Assembly (NCBI RefSeq): GCF_000721105.1
Contig: NZ_JOEV01000018.1
Location: forward strand, 1 to 64,000
From: Streptomyces cellulosae
GTDB taxonomy: Bacteria; Actinomycetota; Actinomycetes; Streptomycetales; Streptomycetaceae
Length of the DNA stretch: 64,000 nt
Direction of reading: 5' to 3'
The notes beneath the pieces are model-generated. The model ran no database searches and had not been told where the DNA came from. It worked only from the letters and a program-made list of their open reading frames with translations. The translations under genes and the position numbers were made by a program. This document shows, piece after piece, positions 20,797-29,810 of the stretch (position 1 is the first letter of the stretch; each line of letters begins with the position of its first letter).

Positions 20797-20834
20797 GGGA
20801 CCTCACCGGGCTGGGGTTGACCCGGTGAGGTCCC
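20797..20834 (-). terminator. Terminator 2 downstream of the repeat-rich secreted protein gene
   Basis: A perfect 14-bp stem, GGGACCTCACCGGG with CCCGGTGAGGTCCC, and a 10-nt loop. Confidence 0.75.
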
Positions 20835-20868
20835 TTGAACAGCCTCGGAGGGAGGCTGCGGGGCGGCT

Positions 20869-20890
20869 GGTCCCCACCCCAATGGGGACC
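20869..20890 (-). terminator. Terminator 1 downstream of the repeat-rich secreted protein gene
   Basis: A 7-bp stem, GGTCCCC with GGGGACC, and an 8-nt loop, 35 bp before the stronger hairpin when read from the gene. Together they form a tandem terminator. Confidence 0.5.
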
Positions 20891-21013
20891 CTCCCGCCCC
20901 GTCCGCGAGGTTTCGGCCGGACAGACCGACGGCTTTCGGCCGTCCGGGACCTGCCCCTCACGGAGTCGGTGGCAAGTCGTCCGCGATGGGCGGACTCAGT
21001 GGACTCGGCGGAC

Positions 21014-23059
21014 TCAGACGCGGTAGGGGCTGCCGTACGGCGAGCCGTCCAGGTTCCGCGCGTAACCCGGGGTGAGCGAGTCCACGTACTGCGGGGTGAT
21101 CGAGTCCGCGACGCCCTCGGCGCCGGTGACGGCGTGGCCGGCGAGCGGGCCGGCGGTGTCCTGGACGGTCCCGGTCAGGTCTCCGGCGAAGGGCACGGCC
21201 TGGCCGACGACCCCGTGCGCGAACGGACCGGCCTCGCCGGTGACGCCGTACGCGAAGGGCGTGACGTCGCCGGTGACGCCGTACGCCAGCGCCGTGGTGC
21301 TGTCGACGACGGGCCGCGCCGTCTCCCCGACCGTCTCGACGGCCGTGTCGACCACGGGCTGGACCGCGCCGGTGACCCCGTGCGCGAACGGCGGCACCTG
21401 GCCCGTCACGCCGTACGCCAGATCGGTCGCGTGCCCGGCCACGCCGTGCGCGAACGGCGACACCTCGCCGACGACGTCCCCGGCGAAGGGCCCGGCCTCC
21501 TGCGTGACGCCGTACGCCGGCCCGCCCGCGTCCGCGCCGGCCTGCCCCGCGACCGGGACCACGCCGTGCACGACGGTGTTCGCGACGGGCGGCAGAACGG
21601 CGTCCGCGGTGTCGCCGGCGACCTGGCCGGCCAGACCGGTGGCGTACGGCGGGACGTCCGTGACGACGCCGCCCACGACCGGCTGGACGCCCGCGACGGC
21701 GCCGGACGCGTACGCGGGTACGTCCGCGGCGACGCCGTGCGCGGCCTGCCACGCCTGGGCGAGAGCACCGCCCGCGACCTGCTGCGCGCCCTCGACGACG
21801 CCGCCCGCGACGGGCCGGACGTCGGCGACGACCCCGTACGCCAGCGCGGTGGCCGCGTCGACCGTGTGGCCCGCGGTCCGCTCGGCGCCGGCGACGGCAC
21901 CACCCGCGACCGGCGTCACACCGTTCACCGTGCCGGTGACGACCGGAGTCACCCCGTTCACCGTGTGACCGACAACCGGCCCGACGCCGGCGACGGCCTG
22001 CCCGGCGGCCGGCACCACTCCCGCCACCGCCTGGCCGGCGACCGGCAGGACCCCGTCCACGGCGGAGATCGCCACCGGTGGCACCACCGCGGCCGACGTC
22101 TCGTCCACGACCGAGGAGACCGTGCCGGGCACGCTCGACACCGTGCCGACGACCTGCTGCCGCACGGCGCCGACCCGGCCCGTGACATGGCTCGGCACGG
22201 CGGACACGGTGGCCTCGGCGGCGCCCTCGACAGTGCGCGCCGCGCCGTGGGCGGTGGCGAGCGCGTCGACGGCCCGGCCGTCGACGCCGGTGACCGTGGT
22301 CCGCGCGGCCCCGGTCGCATCCGCCGCGATACGGCCGGCACCCGCGACCGCGTGCCGCGCCTTCGTCCGTACGACGCCGTCGACGCCCTGCGCCTGGGAA
22401 CGGGCCGCCGACTGCGCGCCCTGCAGCTTCGTCTGGGCGGCGGCCAGCGCCTGCTCCACCTCGGGCGCGAAGGCGGAGAGGGGGCCGAACAGGTAGTCGA
22501 TGCCGTGCCGGGAGGTGGTGTCGGCGCCGGAGACGGCAGCGGCCTTGACGGCGGTCACGGTGTCTTGGGCCGCGGCGGAGGTGGCGGCGGCCTCGGCCTG
22601 CGCGGCGCGGGCGGCCCTGGCTCCCTGGATGGCGGCGGCGCCCTTCACCTTGGCGGCCTGCGGGACCGTGACCTTCGCGTCGACGTAGCGGCGGGCCTGG
22701 TCGGCGGCGGCCGCGGGGGTCGTCTTCTCGGCGGTGCCGCTGACCTTGGTGTGCATGGCGATGGCCGCGGTGCCGGCGACCGTGGTCCCGCTGCCGTCGG
22801 TGACTCCGGCGACGGTGTCCTGTACGTCGGAGACGACGCCGTGGACCGTGCCGGTCACGGCACCGGTGACGCCGGTGACGCCGGTGAGGGTTTGGGTGGC
22901 CGTGTCGGTGGCTGTGTCGGTGGTCGCGTCCGTGGTCGCGTCCGGTGTCGACAGGGCGGTCGCGGGCAGTTCGTCCGCGCTGGCGACGGCGGAGCCGAGC
23001 GCCCACGCGCCACTGACACCGGCGGCTATCACGATGGAACGGCGGATGTTCTTGTTCAT
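21014..23059 (-). CDS. Secreted Val/Gly/Ala-rich repeat protein
   Basis: A 681-aa protein with a clear signal peptide (MNKNIRRSIVIAAGVSG, hydrophobic core, cleavage near ASA-DE at about residue 28). The mature part is dominated by Val, Gly, Ala, Thr and Pro. The C-terminal 350 residues consist of degenerate units such as GPFAHGVVGQ, PFAYGVTGE, LAYGVTGDV and VPVAGQA, about 10-15 residues long. There is no sortase motif, no membrane anchor and no enzyme signature. The composition recalls elastin-like or hydrophobic surface proteins, and the leader resembles those of small Streptomyces cell-surface proteins, so a role on the aerial or spore surface is possible but unproven. Tandem terminators follow it. 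Confidence 0.85.
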   Translation of the reverse strand: MNKNIRRSIVIAAGVSGAWALGSAVASADELPATALSTPDATTDATTDTATDTATQTLTGVTGVTGAVTGTVHGVVSDVQDTVAGVTDGSGTTVAGTAAIAMHTKVSGTAEKTTPAAAADQARRYVDAKVTVPQAAKVKGAAAIQGARAARAAQAEAAATSAAAQDTVTAVKAAAVSGADTTSRHGIDYLFGPLSAFAPEVEQALAAAQTKLQGAQSAARSQAQGVDGVVRTKARHAVAGAGRIAADATGAARTTVTGVDGRAVDALATAHGAARTVEGAAEATVSAVPSHVTGRVGAVRQQVVGTVSSVPGTVSSVVDETSAAVVPPVAISAVDGVLPVAGQAVAGVVPAAGQAVAGVGPVVGHTVNGVTPVVTGTVNGVTPVAGGAVAGAERTAGHTVDAATALAYGVVADVRPVAGGVVEGAQQVAGGALAQAWQAAHGVAADVPAYASGAVAGVQPVVGGVVTDVPPYATGLAGQVAGDTADAVLPPVANTVVHGVVPVAGQAGADAGGPAYGVTQEAGPFAGDVVGEVSPFAHGVAGHATDLAYGVTGQVPPFAHGVTGAVQPVVDTAVETVGETARPVVDSTTALAYGVTGDVTPFAYGVTGEAGPFAHGVVGQAVPFAGDLTGTVQDTAGPLAGHAVTGAEGVADSITPQYVDSLTPGYARNLDGSPYGSPYRV

Positions 23060-23255
23060 GGCGTGCGTCAGATCCTTAGATCCTCAGGAGTCCGGCGCTC
23101 CTCGACGGGAGCTGCGGGACTTGGGAAGGCATGGGGACATTCCGAGGCTTCCGTCCGGAGTTCGGAGTTCGGGTTCCGAAGGGGGATCCGGACGGGCGGG
23201 CAGACCTGTTTCCGCCCCCGCGCGTCAGGTCTGCGAGGGGAGGAGAGAAGCGTGC

Positions 23256-24290
23256 CTAGGCGGGGGAGACCGGAATGTCGCGGTGCCTGTCCCGGAGGCC
23301 GTCCGCGTCGACACCAGCGGCGGCTCCGGGCACGAGCCTCAGCGGCGCCCGGTGGTCGACGGTGACGGCGTGCGGGTCGCCGCCGTGCCGTGCCGAATTG
23401 TTGTCCAGACCCGACTTACCGCCCAGCGCACCGCCCGGGTACTGGATGGGCGGGTGCTCGGGGACGTATCCGGAGCGCTCGGCCCGGTGCCCGGGCGTGT
23501 GCCCCACGGCATGGGTCCACGTACCGCCGGTGCCGAACCAGGGTCCGTAGGCGAGGGGCGTCCCCGTGTCGGAGCGTCCGTCGACGGTCCGTCCGCCCCT
23601 GTCGCCCGCCGCCGACGGCGGTGTCGCCGGTGCCGACGGCGAGCTCGGCCGGGGAACGGGCGTGACCTGGATCGGCAGCGTGGGCACGGGGAGCGTCGGC
23701 AGACCGGGGAGTTCCGGAAGACCGGGCAGAGTCGGTACGGAGGGCGCGGACGGCACCGTCGGCTCGGACGGCACCGTCGGGAAACCCGGCAGGTTCCAAA
23801 GCTTCGGCAGGCTGGGTGTGTCCGGCAGACCCGGCAACGCCGGCAGCCCCGGTGAGGACGAGCCGGGCACGCTGACGGGCAGCGAGGGAAGCTTCGCCGT
23901 GACGTCGGCGAGCGGCTCGGGAACCGTGGACTTCGGAACGGTGGGCTCGGGAACGGTGGACTCCGGAACCGTGGACTCCGGAACCGTGGGCTCGGGAGCC
24001 GTGGGCTTGGGGACGACCGGCTCGGCCGTCACGGCCTGCGCCTCCACCCCTGCGTCCGTCTCCGGCTCCGCTTTCACCGCTGCCGGGGTGTGCGCCACCC
24101 GCGCGACCACTCCGCTCACCGCGGTGACCGGAGCCGATCCCATCCCGTCCGCCGCCTGCGCCTGCCCCCCGCAGAGGACCCCGAGCGCGAACAACCCGCC
24201 CACCAGCAGCGCCACTCGCAGCGCACGCCGCCCGGCCGCCGTACGCGTCACGCGCAGAGCAGCACCTGAAAGGGCGGCAGGCAGGATCAA
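23256..24290 (-). CDS. Secreted proline-rich protein
   Basis: About 344 aa from a TTG behind GGAGGGA; a GTG 13 codons in (VTRTAAGRRALRVALLVGG) is an alternative start. It has a Tat-less signal peptide with an Arg-rich n-region and cleavage near AQA-AD at around residue 46. The mature N-terminal half contains VPESTVPESTVPEPTVPKS and the middle LPGLPELPGLPTLPVPTLP, both short Pro-based repeats. The C-terminus is His/Gly/Asp-rich with no LPXTG-type sorting signal. It follows the other repeat-rich secreted gene on the same strand and may be part of the same extracellular matrix function; that is inference. Confidence 0.78.
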   Translation of the reverse strand: MILPAALSGAALRVTRTAAGRRALRVALLVGGLFALGVLCGGQAQAADGMGSAPVTAVSGVVARVAHTPAAVKAEPETDAGVEAQAVTAEPVVPKPTAPEPTVPESTVPESTVPEPTVPKSTVPEPLADVTAKLPSLPVSVPGSSSPGLPALPGLPDTPSLPKLWNLPGFPTVPSEPTVPSAPSVPTLPGLPELPGLPTLPVPTLPIQVTPVPRPSSPSAPATPPSAAGDRGGRTVDGRSDTGTPLAYGPWFGTGGTWTHAVGHTPGHRAERSGYVPEHPPIQYPGGALGGKSGLDNNSARHGGDPHAVTVDHRAPLRLVPGAAAGVDADGLRDRHRDIPVSPA

Positions 24291-24474
24291 GTCGGGGACG
24301 GTCCCTCCGTGCTACGACAACCAAGCGGAACGCCTCGCACCGCTGATGGGCGTTGATCCTTGCACGGGACGCCCGAGGTCGCGCAAGCCCTCCGTTACCG
24401 ATGGGCAGTCATGTCCGTTTTGCTGGGCCAAGCCCACGTCAATGGGTCGACAAATCGCCCCTCTTCCGGTGCCG

Positions 24475-25701
24475 TCACACGGTCTCCGGTATCGGCAGCG
24501 GCCGCTTCTCGATCGCCGCCGCCATCACCTCCGGGAACAGGTCGGGCGTACAGGCGAAGGCCGGTGCTCCCAGCGCGGCGAGCGCGGCCGCGTGCTCCCG
24601 GTCGTAGGCGGGCGCCCCCTCGTCGGACAGCGCGAGCAGTGTCACGAACTGCACACCCGACGCCTTCATCGCCGCGACCCGCTTGAGCATCTCCTGCCGT
24701 ATGCCCCCCTCGTAGAGGTCGCTGATCAGCACGACCACCGTGTCCGCGGGCCGGGTGATCTGCGACTGGCAGTACGCGAGCGCCCGGTTGATGTCCGTAC
24801 CGCCGCCGAGCTGTGTGCCGAACAGGACGTCGACCGGGTCGTCGAGCTGGTCGGTGAGGTCGACGACCGCGGTGTCGAAGACGACCAGCCGTGTGCTGAT
24901 CGACCGCATCGACGCCAGTACCGCCCCGAACACCGACGCGTACACGACCGATGCCGCCATCGACCCCGACTGGTCGATGCAGAGGACGACTTCCTTCTTC
25001 ACCGACTGCGACGCCCGCCCGTACCCGATGAGCCGCTCCGGCACGATCGTTCCGTACTCCGGCAGGTAGTGCTTGAGGTTGGCCGCGATGGTCCGGTTCC
25101 AGTCGATGTCGTGGTGGCGCGGCCGGTTGATACGGGCGCTGCGGTCGAGTGCTCCCGTCAGCGTGGCCCGCGTACGGGTGGCGAGCCGTTTCTCCAGGTC
25201 CTCGACGACCTTGCGGACGACGGCCCGTGCCGTCTCCTTCGTCGTCTCCGGCATCGCCTTGTTGAGCGAGAGCAGCGTGCCGACGAGGTGCACGTCCGCC
25301 TCAACCGCCTCCAGCATCTCCGGCTCCAGGAGCAGCGTGGACAGCCCGAGCCGGTCGATGGCGTCGCGCTGCATGACCTGGACGACGGAGGACGGGAAGT
25401 ACGTCCGGATGTCCCCCAGCCAGCGCGCCACGGACGGTGCTGACGCCCCGAGCCCCGCCGAACGGTCCCGCCCCGCCCGCCCGTTCTCCGCCTTCCCGTA
25501 GAGCGCGGCCAATGCCCCGTCCATCGCGGCGTCCTGCCCGGAGAGCGCGCACCCGGTCCCGTCGGCCGCGTCGCCCCCGAGGACGAGCCGCCACCGCCTC
25601 AGCCGCTCCCGCGCAGGGTCGACCACGCCGCCCGCCGCCTGCGACTCCGCCGCGGTTCGCGGTCCGGCCGGTCCGGTCGTCGTCCGCGGTCCCGTCGTCA
25701 T
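24475..25701 (-). CDS. VWA-domain protein of a MoxR/SWIM cluster
   Basis: A 408-aa protein. The chosen ATG overlaps the stop of a 50-aa ORF (ATGA). The N-terminal half is helical. The C-terminal half is a von Willebrand A domain with a complete MIDAS: DQSGSM near residue 243, a Thr in GGGTDINRA, and an Asp in ISDLYEGG. VWA proteins of this type work with a MoxR AAA+ ATPase, here encoded upstream on the same strand, as in magnesium chelatase-like or Rubisco-activase-like complexes. It resembles E. coli YehP as I recall it. Its target is unknown. The operon begins at a DNA-damage-type promoter. Confidence 0.92.
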   Translation of the reverse strand: MTTGPRTTTGPAGPRTAAESQAAGGVVDPARERLRRWRLVLGGDAADGTGCALSGQDAAMDGALAALYGKAENGRAGRDRSAGLGASAPSVARWLGDIRTYFPSSVVQVMQRDAIDRLGLSTLLLEPEMLEAVEADVHLVGTLLSLNKAMPETTKETARAVVRKVVEDLEKRLATRTRATLTGALDRSARINRPRHHDIDWNRTIAANLKHYLPEYGTIVPERLIGYGRASQSVKKEVVLCIDQSGSMAASVVYASVFGAVLASMRSISTRLVVFDTAVVDLTDQLDDPVDVLFGTQLGGGTDINRALAYCQSQITRPADTVVVLISDLYEGGIRQEMLKRVAAMKASGVQFVTLLALSDEGAPAYDREHAAALAALGAPAFACTPDLFPEVMAAAIEKRPLPIPETV

Positions 25702-25850
25702 CGGCGCACCCCCGTACGACGTCGCTCCCAGAGCGGGATCACCGGCACGGTCGTCGTCGGGCGGTGGTCCGGGTGCGGCCCGCGTCCGCCCTTCGCCGCG
25801 TCCATCACCTCGCCCCGCTCCCTCGGTCCACTCAGGCAGTCGGTCGTCAT
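25698..25850 (-). CDS. 50-aa ORF bridging the DUF5682 and VWA genes
   Basis: This ORF is too short for usual annotation. Its ATG overlaps the DUF5682 stop (ATGA), and its own stop overlaps the VWA start in the same way. It therefore fits exactly between the two genes with coupling signals at both ends; GGGGGTGG lies just upstream. The product starts MTTDCLSGPRERGEV and ends WERRRTGVRR, basic and proline-containing, with no recognised domain. The VWA start (MTTGPRTTT) is similar to this start, so it might instead be a duplicated start region of the VWA gene. I rate it likely translated, function unknown. Confidence 0.5.
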   Translation of the reverse strand: MTTDCLSGPRERGEVMDAAKGGRGPHPDHRPTTTVPVIPLWERRRTGVRR

Positions 25851-28255
25851 CGCGCCACCCCCACAAGGTCGTTGTCCGTGTCCGGTTCCACTCCGCCCGG
25901 CTCCAGCCCCAGCAGCAGCCGCACAACCGGCATCACCGCGTCCGCGCGTGCGCCGTCGAGGTCGGCTGCGAAGCCGGGTATGCCGGATACCGTCGGCGCC
26001 GCGCTCCCCGGCTGCCCCGGCCCGCGTCGGACCAGTTCGCCGAGTGTCCGGCGCACGCCCGCCTCGTACGCCGAGAACGTGCGCCGCAGCAGGGGCAGTA
26101 CGTCGGTGAACGCCTCCGCCGGCACACCGGTCAGCCAGGCGTCGACCAGTCCGAGCAACCGTTCGTCGTGCACGAGCAGCATCCCGCCGCCCGAGCCGCC
26201 GCCGACGAAGCCCTCGATCCACGCGGCCGCGTCGGCCGGCGGGGTCCCCGGCGACAGCACGAGCCCCATCAGCCGGGCCGCCTCGTCCTGCGCCAGCTCC
26301 CCGCCGTCCAGCAGCAGTCGCACGGCACGGCCCCGGATCACCCCGGGCACGGTGTCCCGCCGCGCCAGCACTCCGAGCACCGCGTGCCACCGCACGCGCA
26401 GGTCGCCGTGGGCCGGCGCGGCGACGTCGTCGAGCAGCCCCACCGATCCGTGCACCGCGTCGACGTGGCGGCGCATCTCGTCGGCCGCGTCCGTGTCGAG
26501 CGCGGCGCAGGCCGGGGGCACGCCGACGAAGATCCGCTCGGCGAGTCCCGCGGCGACCTCCGTCAGGGCCGCCGTGTCCGTGCCGCGGACGTCGCCGTAG
26601 CGCAGGGAGCGGACCAGGGCGGGCAGTGCCTGGGCGAGATGGGCGACGTCGGCGTCGAGGGCGGCCCGGTCGGCGAGGATCCGCATCACCGTGGGGAGCG
26701 CGTCCGGCAGGTCGGCCAGCAGGCAACGCTCGGCGAGTGCGGTGACGTCGGCGAGGCCCCGCGCGGCGACCGCGTCGGACTCCGCCTTGGCGGTCGCGGC
26801 GCCGAGCACGGTCGTCCCCCACACCCCCGCCTCCGCGATCCGCACGGCCAGTTCCGGCTCCCACCGGAGCCGCCAGGTCTCCCGGAACGTGCCCGTGCTG
26901 CCGCGCGAGGCCGCCGGCTCGCCCCACGCCACGCCCAGCAGTCGCAGCCGGTGCAGCAGCCTGCTGCGCTCGGCGTCGGTGTCCTTGCGCAGGTCGAGTT
27001 CCAGCTCGCGCTCGGCCGCCTCCGGTTTGAGCCGCAGCCTGCGCTGGATCCGGTCGAGGTCCCGCTGCAGCGGCACCGCGGGCGCCCCCGCCGGCACCTC
27101 GCCGAGCACGTCCCCGACGACCAGCCGGTCGTGCACCAGAGCCAGCGGCACGTCCGAGCCGTCGCACATCACGGCCCGCACGGCATCCGTGGTCTCGCTC
27201 AGGCCGGCCAGCGGGCGGCCCCGCATCGTGGCGAGCGTCCCGGCCAGCCGCACCGCCTCGATGACGTGCGCCGAGGACACGAGCCGGTCCTCCTGCCGCA
27301 GCAGCCCCGCCACCTTGGTCAGCCAGCGCTCGACCGGCCGGTCCGGCACCCGGAACAGATGCCCGTACCACCCGGGGGAGTCGATCCCCGCGCCGTATCC
27401 ACTGCGCCGTGACAGCCTGCGGTACGTCCACGGCACCCACGTCATGTCCGTCCTGACCTTGGGCAGCCCCTTCAGCAGTGCCTTGTCCGCGGCGACGGTG
27501 GTCCTGTGCCGCAGCGCGGGCACGTGCCAGGCCCCGCACACCACCGCGACACCGTCCCCGAACCGGCGCTGTGCGCCCCGCAGCTGGAGCCGCATGTACG
27601 CCTCCCGCACGAGATCCCGGTCATGGCCCCCGCTGCCGTACGTCTCCCGCAGCGCCCCCATCGCCTCCTCGAGCGCGGTGAACGGCGCGAAGGGGTCCCC
27701 GTCGCCCGGCCCCCGGTGCTCGACGACGTCCTCCCACCAGCGCTCGGGATCGTCGTAACCGGCGGTCTCCGCGAGCAGGGCGAGCGGGTCGACCCGGACG
27801 TCGGCCCCGCCGTTCGCAGCGGCGCCCTCCTCCTCGGGTTTGTCGCCCTCCTCGGGTTCGTCCCCTTGAGGTGGCTCCTCCTCTCCGTCCCTCCCCCACG
27901 CCAGCGTGTGCGTGGCCGGCAGGTCGATGAAGTGGGCCGGCACCTCGTGCTCCAGGGCCCAGCGGATCGCGACCCACTCGGGGGAGAACTCGGCGAGCGG
28001 CCAGAACGCCGAGCGGCCGGGCTCGTCCACCGAGTGGGCGAGCAGCGCGACCGGCGGTCGCATGTCCTCGTCCGCGGCGAGCGGGATCAGCGCGTCGGCC
28101 TCGGGCGGACCTTCGATCAGCACAACCCGCGGCCGGGCCGCGCCCAGCGCCGCCCGCACGGCCCGCGCGGACCCCGGTCCGTGATGCCGCACCCCGAGCA
28201 GCAGCGGCCCCTCCCCGGGCCACGCACGCCCGCCCTCCTCAGCTCCTGCCACCAT
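25847..28255 (-). CDS. DUF5682 family protein
   Basis: An 802-aa protein; I chose the ATG 7 nt behind GAGGGGGG rather than two upstream in-frame ATGs. The N-terminus (LLLGVRHHGPGSARAVRAAL then VVLIEGPPEADALIPL) is the conserved core of DUF5682. It resembles a TraB/ChaN-like fold start, with HHG and EGP motifs. An acidic linker (around 150-180) separates it from a long, mostly helical C-terminal region. It corresponds to E. coli YehM in the analogous yeh locus as I recall it. It sits between MoxR and VWA genes in one transcription unit. The biochemical role is not established. Confidence 0.88.
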   Translation of the reverse strand: MVAGAEEGGRAWPGEGPLLLGVRHHGPGSARAVRAALGAARPRVVLIEGPPEADALIPLAADEDMRPPVALLAHSVDEPGRSAFWPLAEFSPEWVAIRWALEHEVPAHFIDLPATHTLAWGRDGEEEPPQGDEPEEGDKPEEEGAAANGGADVRVDPLALLAETAGYDDPERWWEDVVEHRGPGDGDPFAPFTALEEAMGALRETYGSGGHDRDLVREAYMRLQLRGAQRRFGDGVAVVCGAWHVPALRHRTTVAADKALLKGLPKVRTDMTWVPWTYRRLSRRSGYGAGIDSPGWYGHLFRVPDRPVERWLTKVAGLLRQEDRLVSSAHVIEAVRLAGTLATMRGRPLAGLSETTDAVRAVMCDGSDVPLALVHDRLVVGDVLGEVPAGAPAVPLQRDLDRIQRRLRLKPEAAERELELDLRKDTDAERSRLLHRLRLLGVAWGEPAASRGSTGTFRETWRLRWEPELAVRIAEAGVWGTTVLGAATAKAESDAVAARGLADVTALAERCLLADLPDALPTVMRILADRAALDADVAHLAQALPALVRSLRYGDVRGTDTAALTEVAAGLAERIFVGVPPACAALDTDAADEMRRHVDAVHGSVGLLDDVAAPAHGDLRVRWHAVLGVLARRDTVPGVIRGRAVRLLLDGGELAQDEAARLMGLVLSPGTPPADAAAWIEGFVGGGSGGGMLLVHDERLLGLVDAWLTGVPAEAFTDVLPLLRRTFSAYEAGVRRTLGELVRRGPGQPGSAAPTVSGIPGFAADLDGARADAVMPVVRLLLGLEPGGVEPDTDNDLVGVAR

Positions 28256-28345
28256 GCCCCCCTCGCCTCCGCGACCGTCCCGCATCGTCACCGACCAGCC
28301 CCACGGGCTCCGCGTACGCCCACCCACCCGCCCACAGCCCGCACA

Positions 28346-28576
28346 TCAACGGATCCGCTCCGGCCGGCCCGGCCCGGACGACGGGATCGATCCCAAATCC
28401 CGCACACGGGCGGCCAGTCCGGAGGCCTGGGCGTCGACCATGCGGGCCGCCGTCTCCTCCCACAGCCCGTACCCCGCCTGCTCCGCGCCCGCCAGACCGC
28501 CACGCAACAGGTCCGCCAGCCGCTGTTCCAGCACCGGACCCACCCCGCCGCCCGCCCGCAGCCCTCCCGCCGCCAC
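28346..28576 (-). pseudogene. Truncated copy of the SWIM gene
   Basis: After 15 low-complexity residues, this 76-aa frame reads LEQRLADLLRGGLAGAEQAG and on to GSIPSSGPG. That is residue-for-residue the part of the SWIM protein encoded at 30315-30484, then it stops. It starts at a GTG just past the MoxR stop with GGGAGGTG upstream, so it could still be translated as a fragment. It is a partial duplication of the opposite-strand gene inserted between moxR and DUF5682. Confidence 0.8.
28362..28531 (-). repeat. Inverted duplication, left copy (170 bp)
   Basis: Reverse-complement match to 30315-30484 with only a few differences (for example GGCGGT for GGCGGC, GATTTGGGATCGATCCC for GACTTGGGTTCGATACC). 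The two copies are in opposite orientation and 1.78 kb apart, enclosing the MoxR gene, the divergent promoters and the 5' part of the SWIM gene. Confidence 0.92.
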
Positions 28577-29707
28577 TCACGCGCTCACCTCCCGGCAGGC
28601 GCGGTAGAAGTCCGTCCAGCCGTCGCGTTCGCGGACGACCGCCTCCAGGTACTCCTGCCAGACGACCTTGTCGGAGGCGGGGTCGCGGACGACGGCGCCG
28701 AGGATGCCCGCGGCGACATCACCGGCCCGCAGGACGCCGTCGCCGAAGTGGGCCGCCAGTGCGAGGCCGCTGGTGACGACGGAGATGGCCTCGGCCGTCG
28801 AGAGCGTGCCGCTGGGCGACTTGAGCTTGGTCCGGCCGTCGGACGTGACGCCGTCGCGCAGTTCCCGGAAGACGGTCACGACGCGGCGGATCTCGTCGAT
28901 GCCGTCGGGCGCGGACGGCAGGTCGAGCGAGCGGCCGAGCTGGTCGACGCGCCGCGAGACGATGTCGACCTCGGCCTCGACGCTCTCCGGCAGTGGCAGC
29001 ACCACCGTGTTGAAGCGGCGGCGCAGGGCACTGGACAGGTCGTTGACCCCGCGGTCGCGGTCGTTGGCCGTCGCGATCAGGTTGAAGCCACGGACCGCCT
29101 GCACCTCCTGGCCCAGCTCCGGTATCGGCAGCGTCTTCTCCGAAAGGATCGTGATGAGCGTGTCCTGCACGTCGGCCGGGATACGGGTCAGCTCCTCGAC
29201 CCGGGCCGTCATCCCCTCGGCCATCGCCCGCATGACCGGGCTGGGCACCAGGGCGTCCCGGCTCGGGCCGTGCGCGAGCAGCTGGGCGTAGTTCCAGCCG
29301 TACCGGATGGCTTCCTCCGGGGTGCCGGCCGTGCCCTGGACGAGCAGGGTGGAGTCGCCGCTGACCGCCGCCGCCAGGTGCTCGGAGACCCAGGTCTTCG
29401 CGGTGCCGGGCACGCCGAGCAGGAGCAGGGCGCGATCGGTGGCGAGGGTGGTGACGGCGACCTCGACGATGCGGCGCGGCCCGACGTACTTCGGCGTGAT
29501 CACCGTGCCGTCGGGCAGGGTGCCGCCGAGGAGATAGGTGGCGACGGCCCACGGCGACAGTTTCCAGCGGGCCGGGCGCGGTCGGTCGTCCTGTGCGGCG
29601 AGCACGGCGAGTTCCTCCGCGAAGGCGTCCTCGGCATGCGGCCGCAACGCCTCGCTCGGCTCCTGCTCCCGCACGGGTGCGGACATAGGTTCTGCAGACA
29701 CAGACAT
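28577..29707 (-). CDS. MoxR-family AAA+ ATPase
   Basis: A 376-aa AAA+ ATPase; the ATG follows GGAGGGGG. It has Walker A GVPGTAKTWVSE near residue 95, a sensor-1 segment FNLIATANDRDRGVNDL and an arginine-finger region ALRRRFNTVVLPLP. MoxR ATPases act as chaperones that insert metals or remodel complexes together with VWA proteins, and a VWA partner is encoded two genes downstream. It resembles E. coli YehL as I recall it. Its promoter shows a near match to the actinobacterial RecA-independent DNA-damage element, shared divergently with the SWIM gene. The substrate is unknown. Confidence 0.93.
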   Translation of the reverse strand: MSVSAEPMSAPVREQEPSEALRPHAEDAFAEELAVLAAQDDRPRPARWKLSPWAVATYLLGGTLPDGTVITPKYVGPRRIVEVAVTTLATDRALLLLGVPGTAKTWVSEHLAAAVSGDSTLLVQGTAGTPEEAIRYGWNYAQLLAHGPSRDALVPSPVMRAMAEGMTARVEELTRIPADVQDTLITILSEKTLPIPELGQEVQAVRGFNLIATANDRDRGVNDLSSALRRRFNTVVLPLPESVEAEVDIVSRRVDQLGRSLDLPSAPDGIDEIRRVVTVFRELRDGVTSDGRTKLKSPSGTLSTAEAISVVTSGLALAAHFGDGVLRAGDVAAGILGAVVRDPASDKVVWQEYLEAVVRERDGWTDFYRACREVSA

Positions 29708-29750
29708 GGCTGAGTCCCCCTCCAGCTCGGCCGGTTCGGATCTGGTGTCC

Positions 29751-29773
29751 ACCGTGCACCACACCACTGACAA
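29751..29773 (-). promoter_or_regulatory. PafBC-type (RecA-NDp) promoter of moxR, near match
   Basis: On the minus strand TTGTCAGTG (29773-29765) is followed by exactly 8 nt and CACGGT. The published consensus for RecA-independent DNA-damage promoters in mycobacteria is tTGTCRgtg-N8-TAnnnT. The upstream box is perfect and the -10 deviates at its first base. The predicted transcript would start near 29744, about 36 nt before the moxR ATG. Confidence 0.65.
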
Positions 29774-29810
29774 TGCGATCTGACCTGCGCAAACGCGCTC
29801 GCAGGGCCGA

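Larger units (their letters stand above)
20559..21013. other. Region upstream of sucC
   Basis: About 455 bp without a gene. The left part should hold the sucC promoter and the right part two terminator hairpins of the neighbouring gene. A short inverted element, GGTCACACC...GGTGATACC (20735-20757), lies between them and could be an operator. Confidence 0.45.

Noticed and set aside
24291..24474. Terminator after the VWA gene
   Set aside because: I looked for a hairpin in the 184-bp gap and found no stem of more than about 6 bp.
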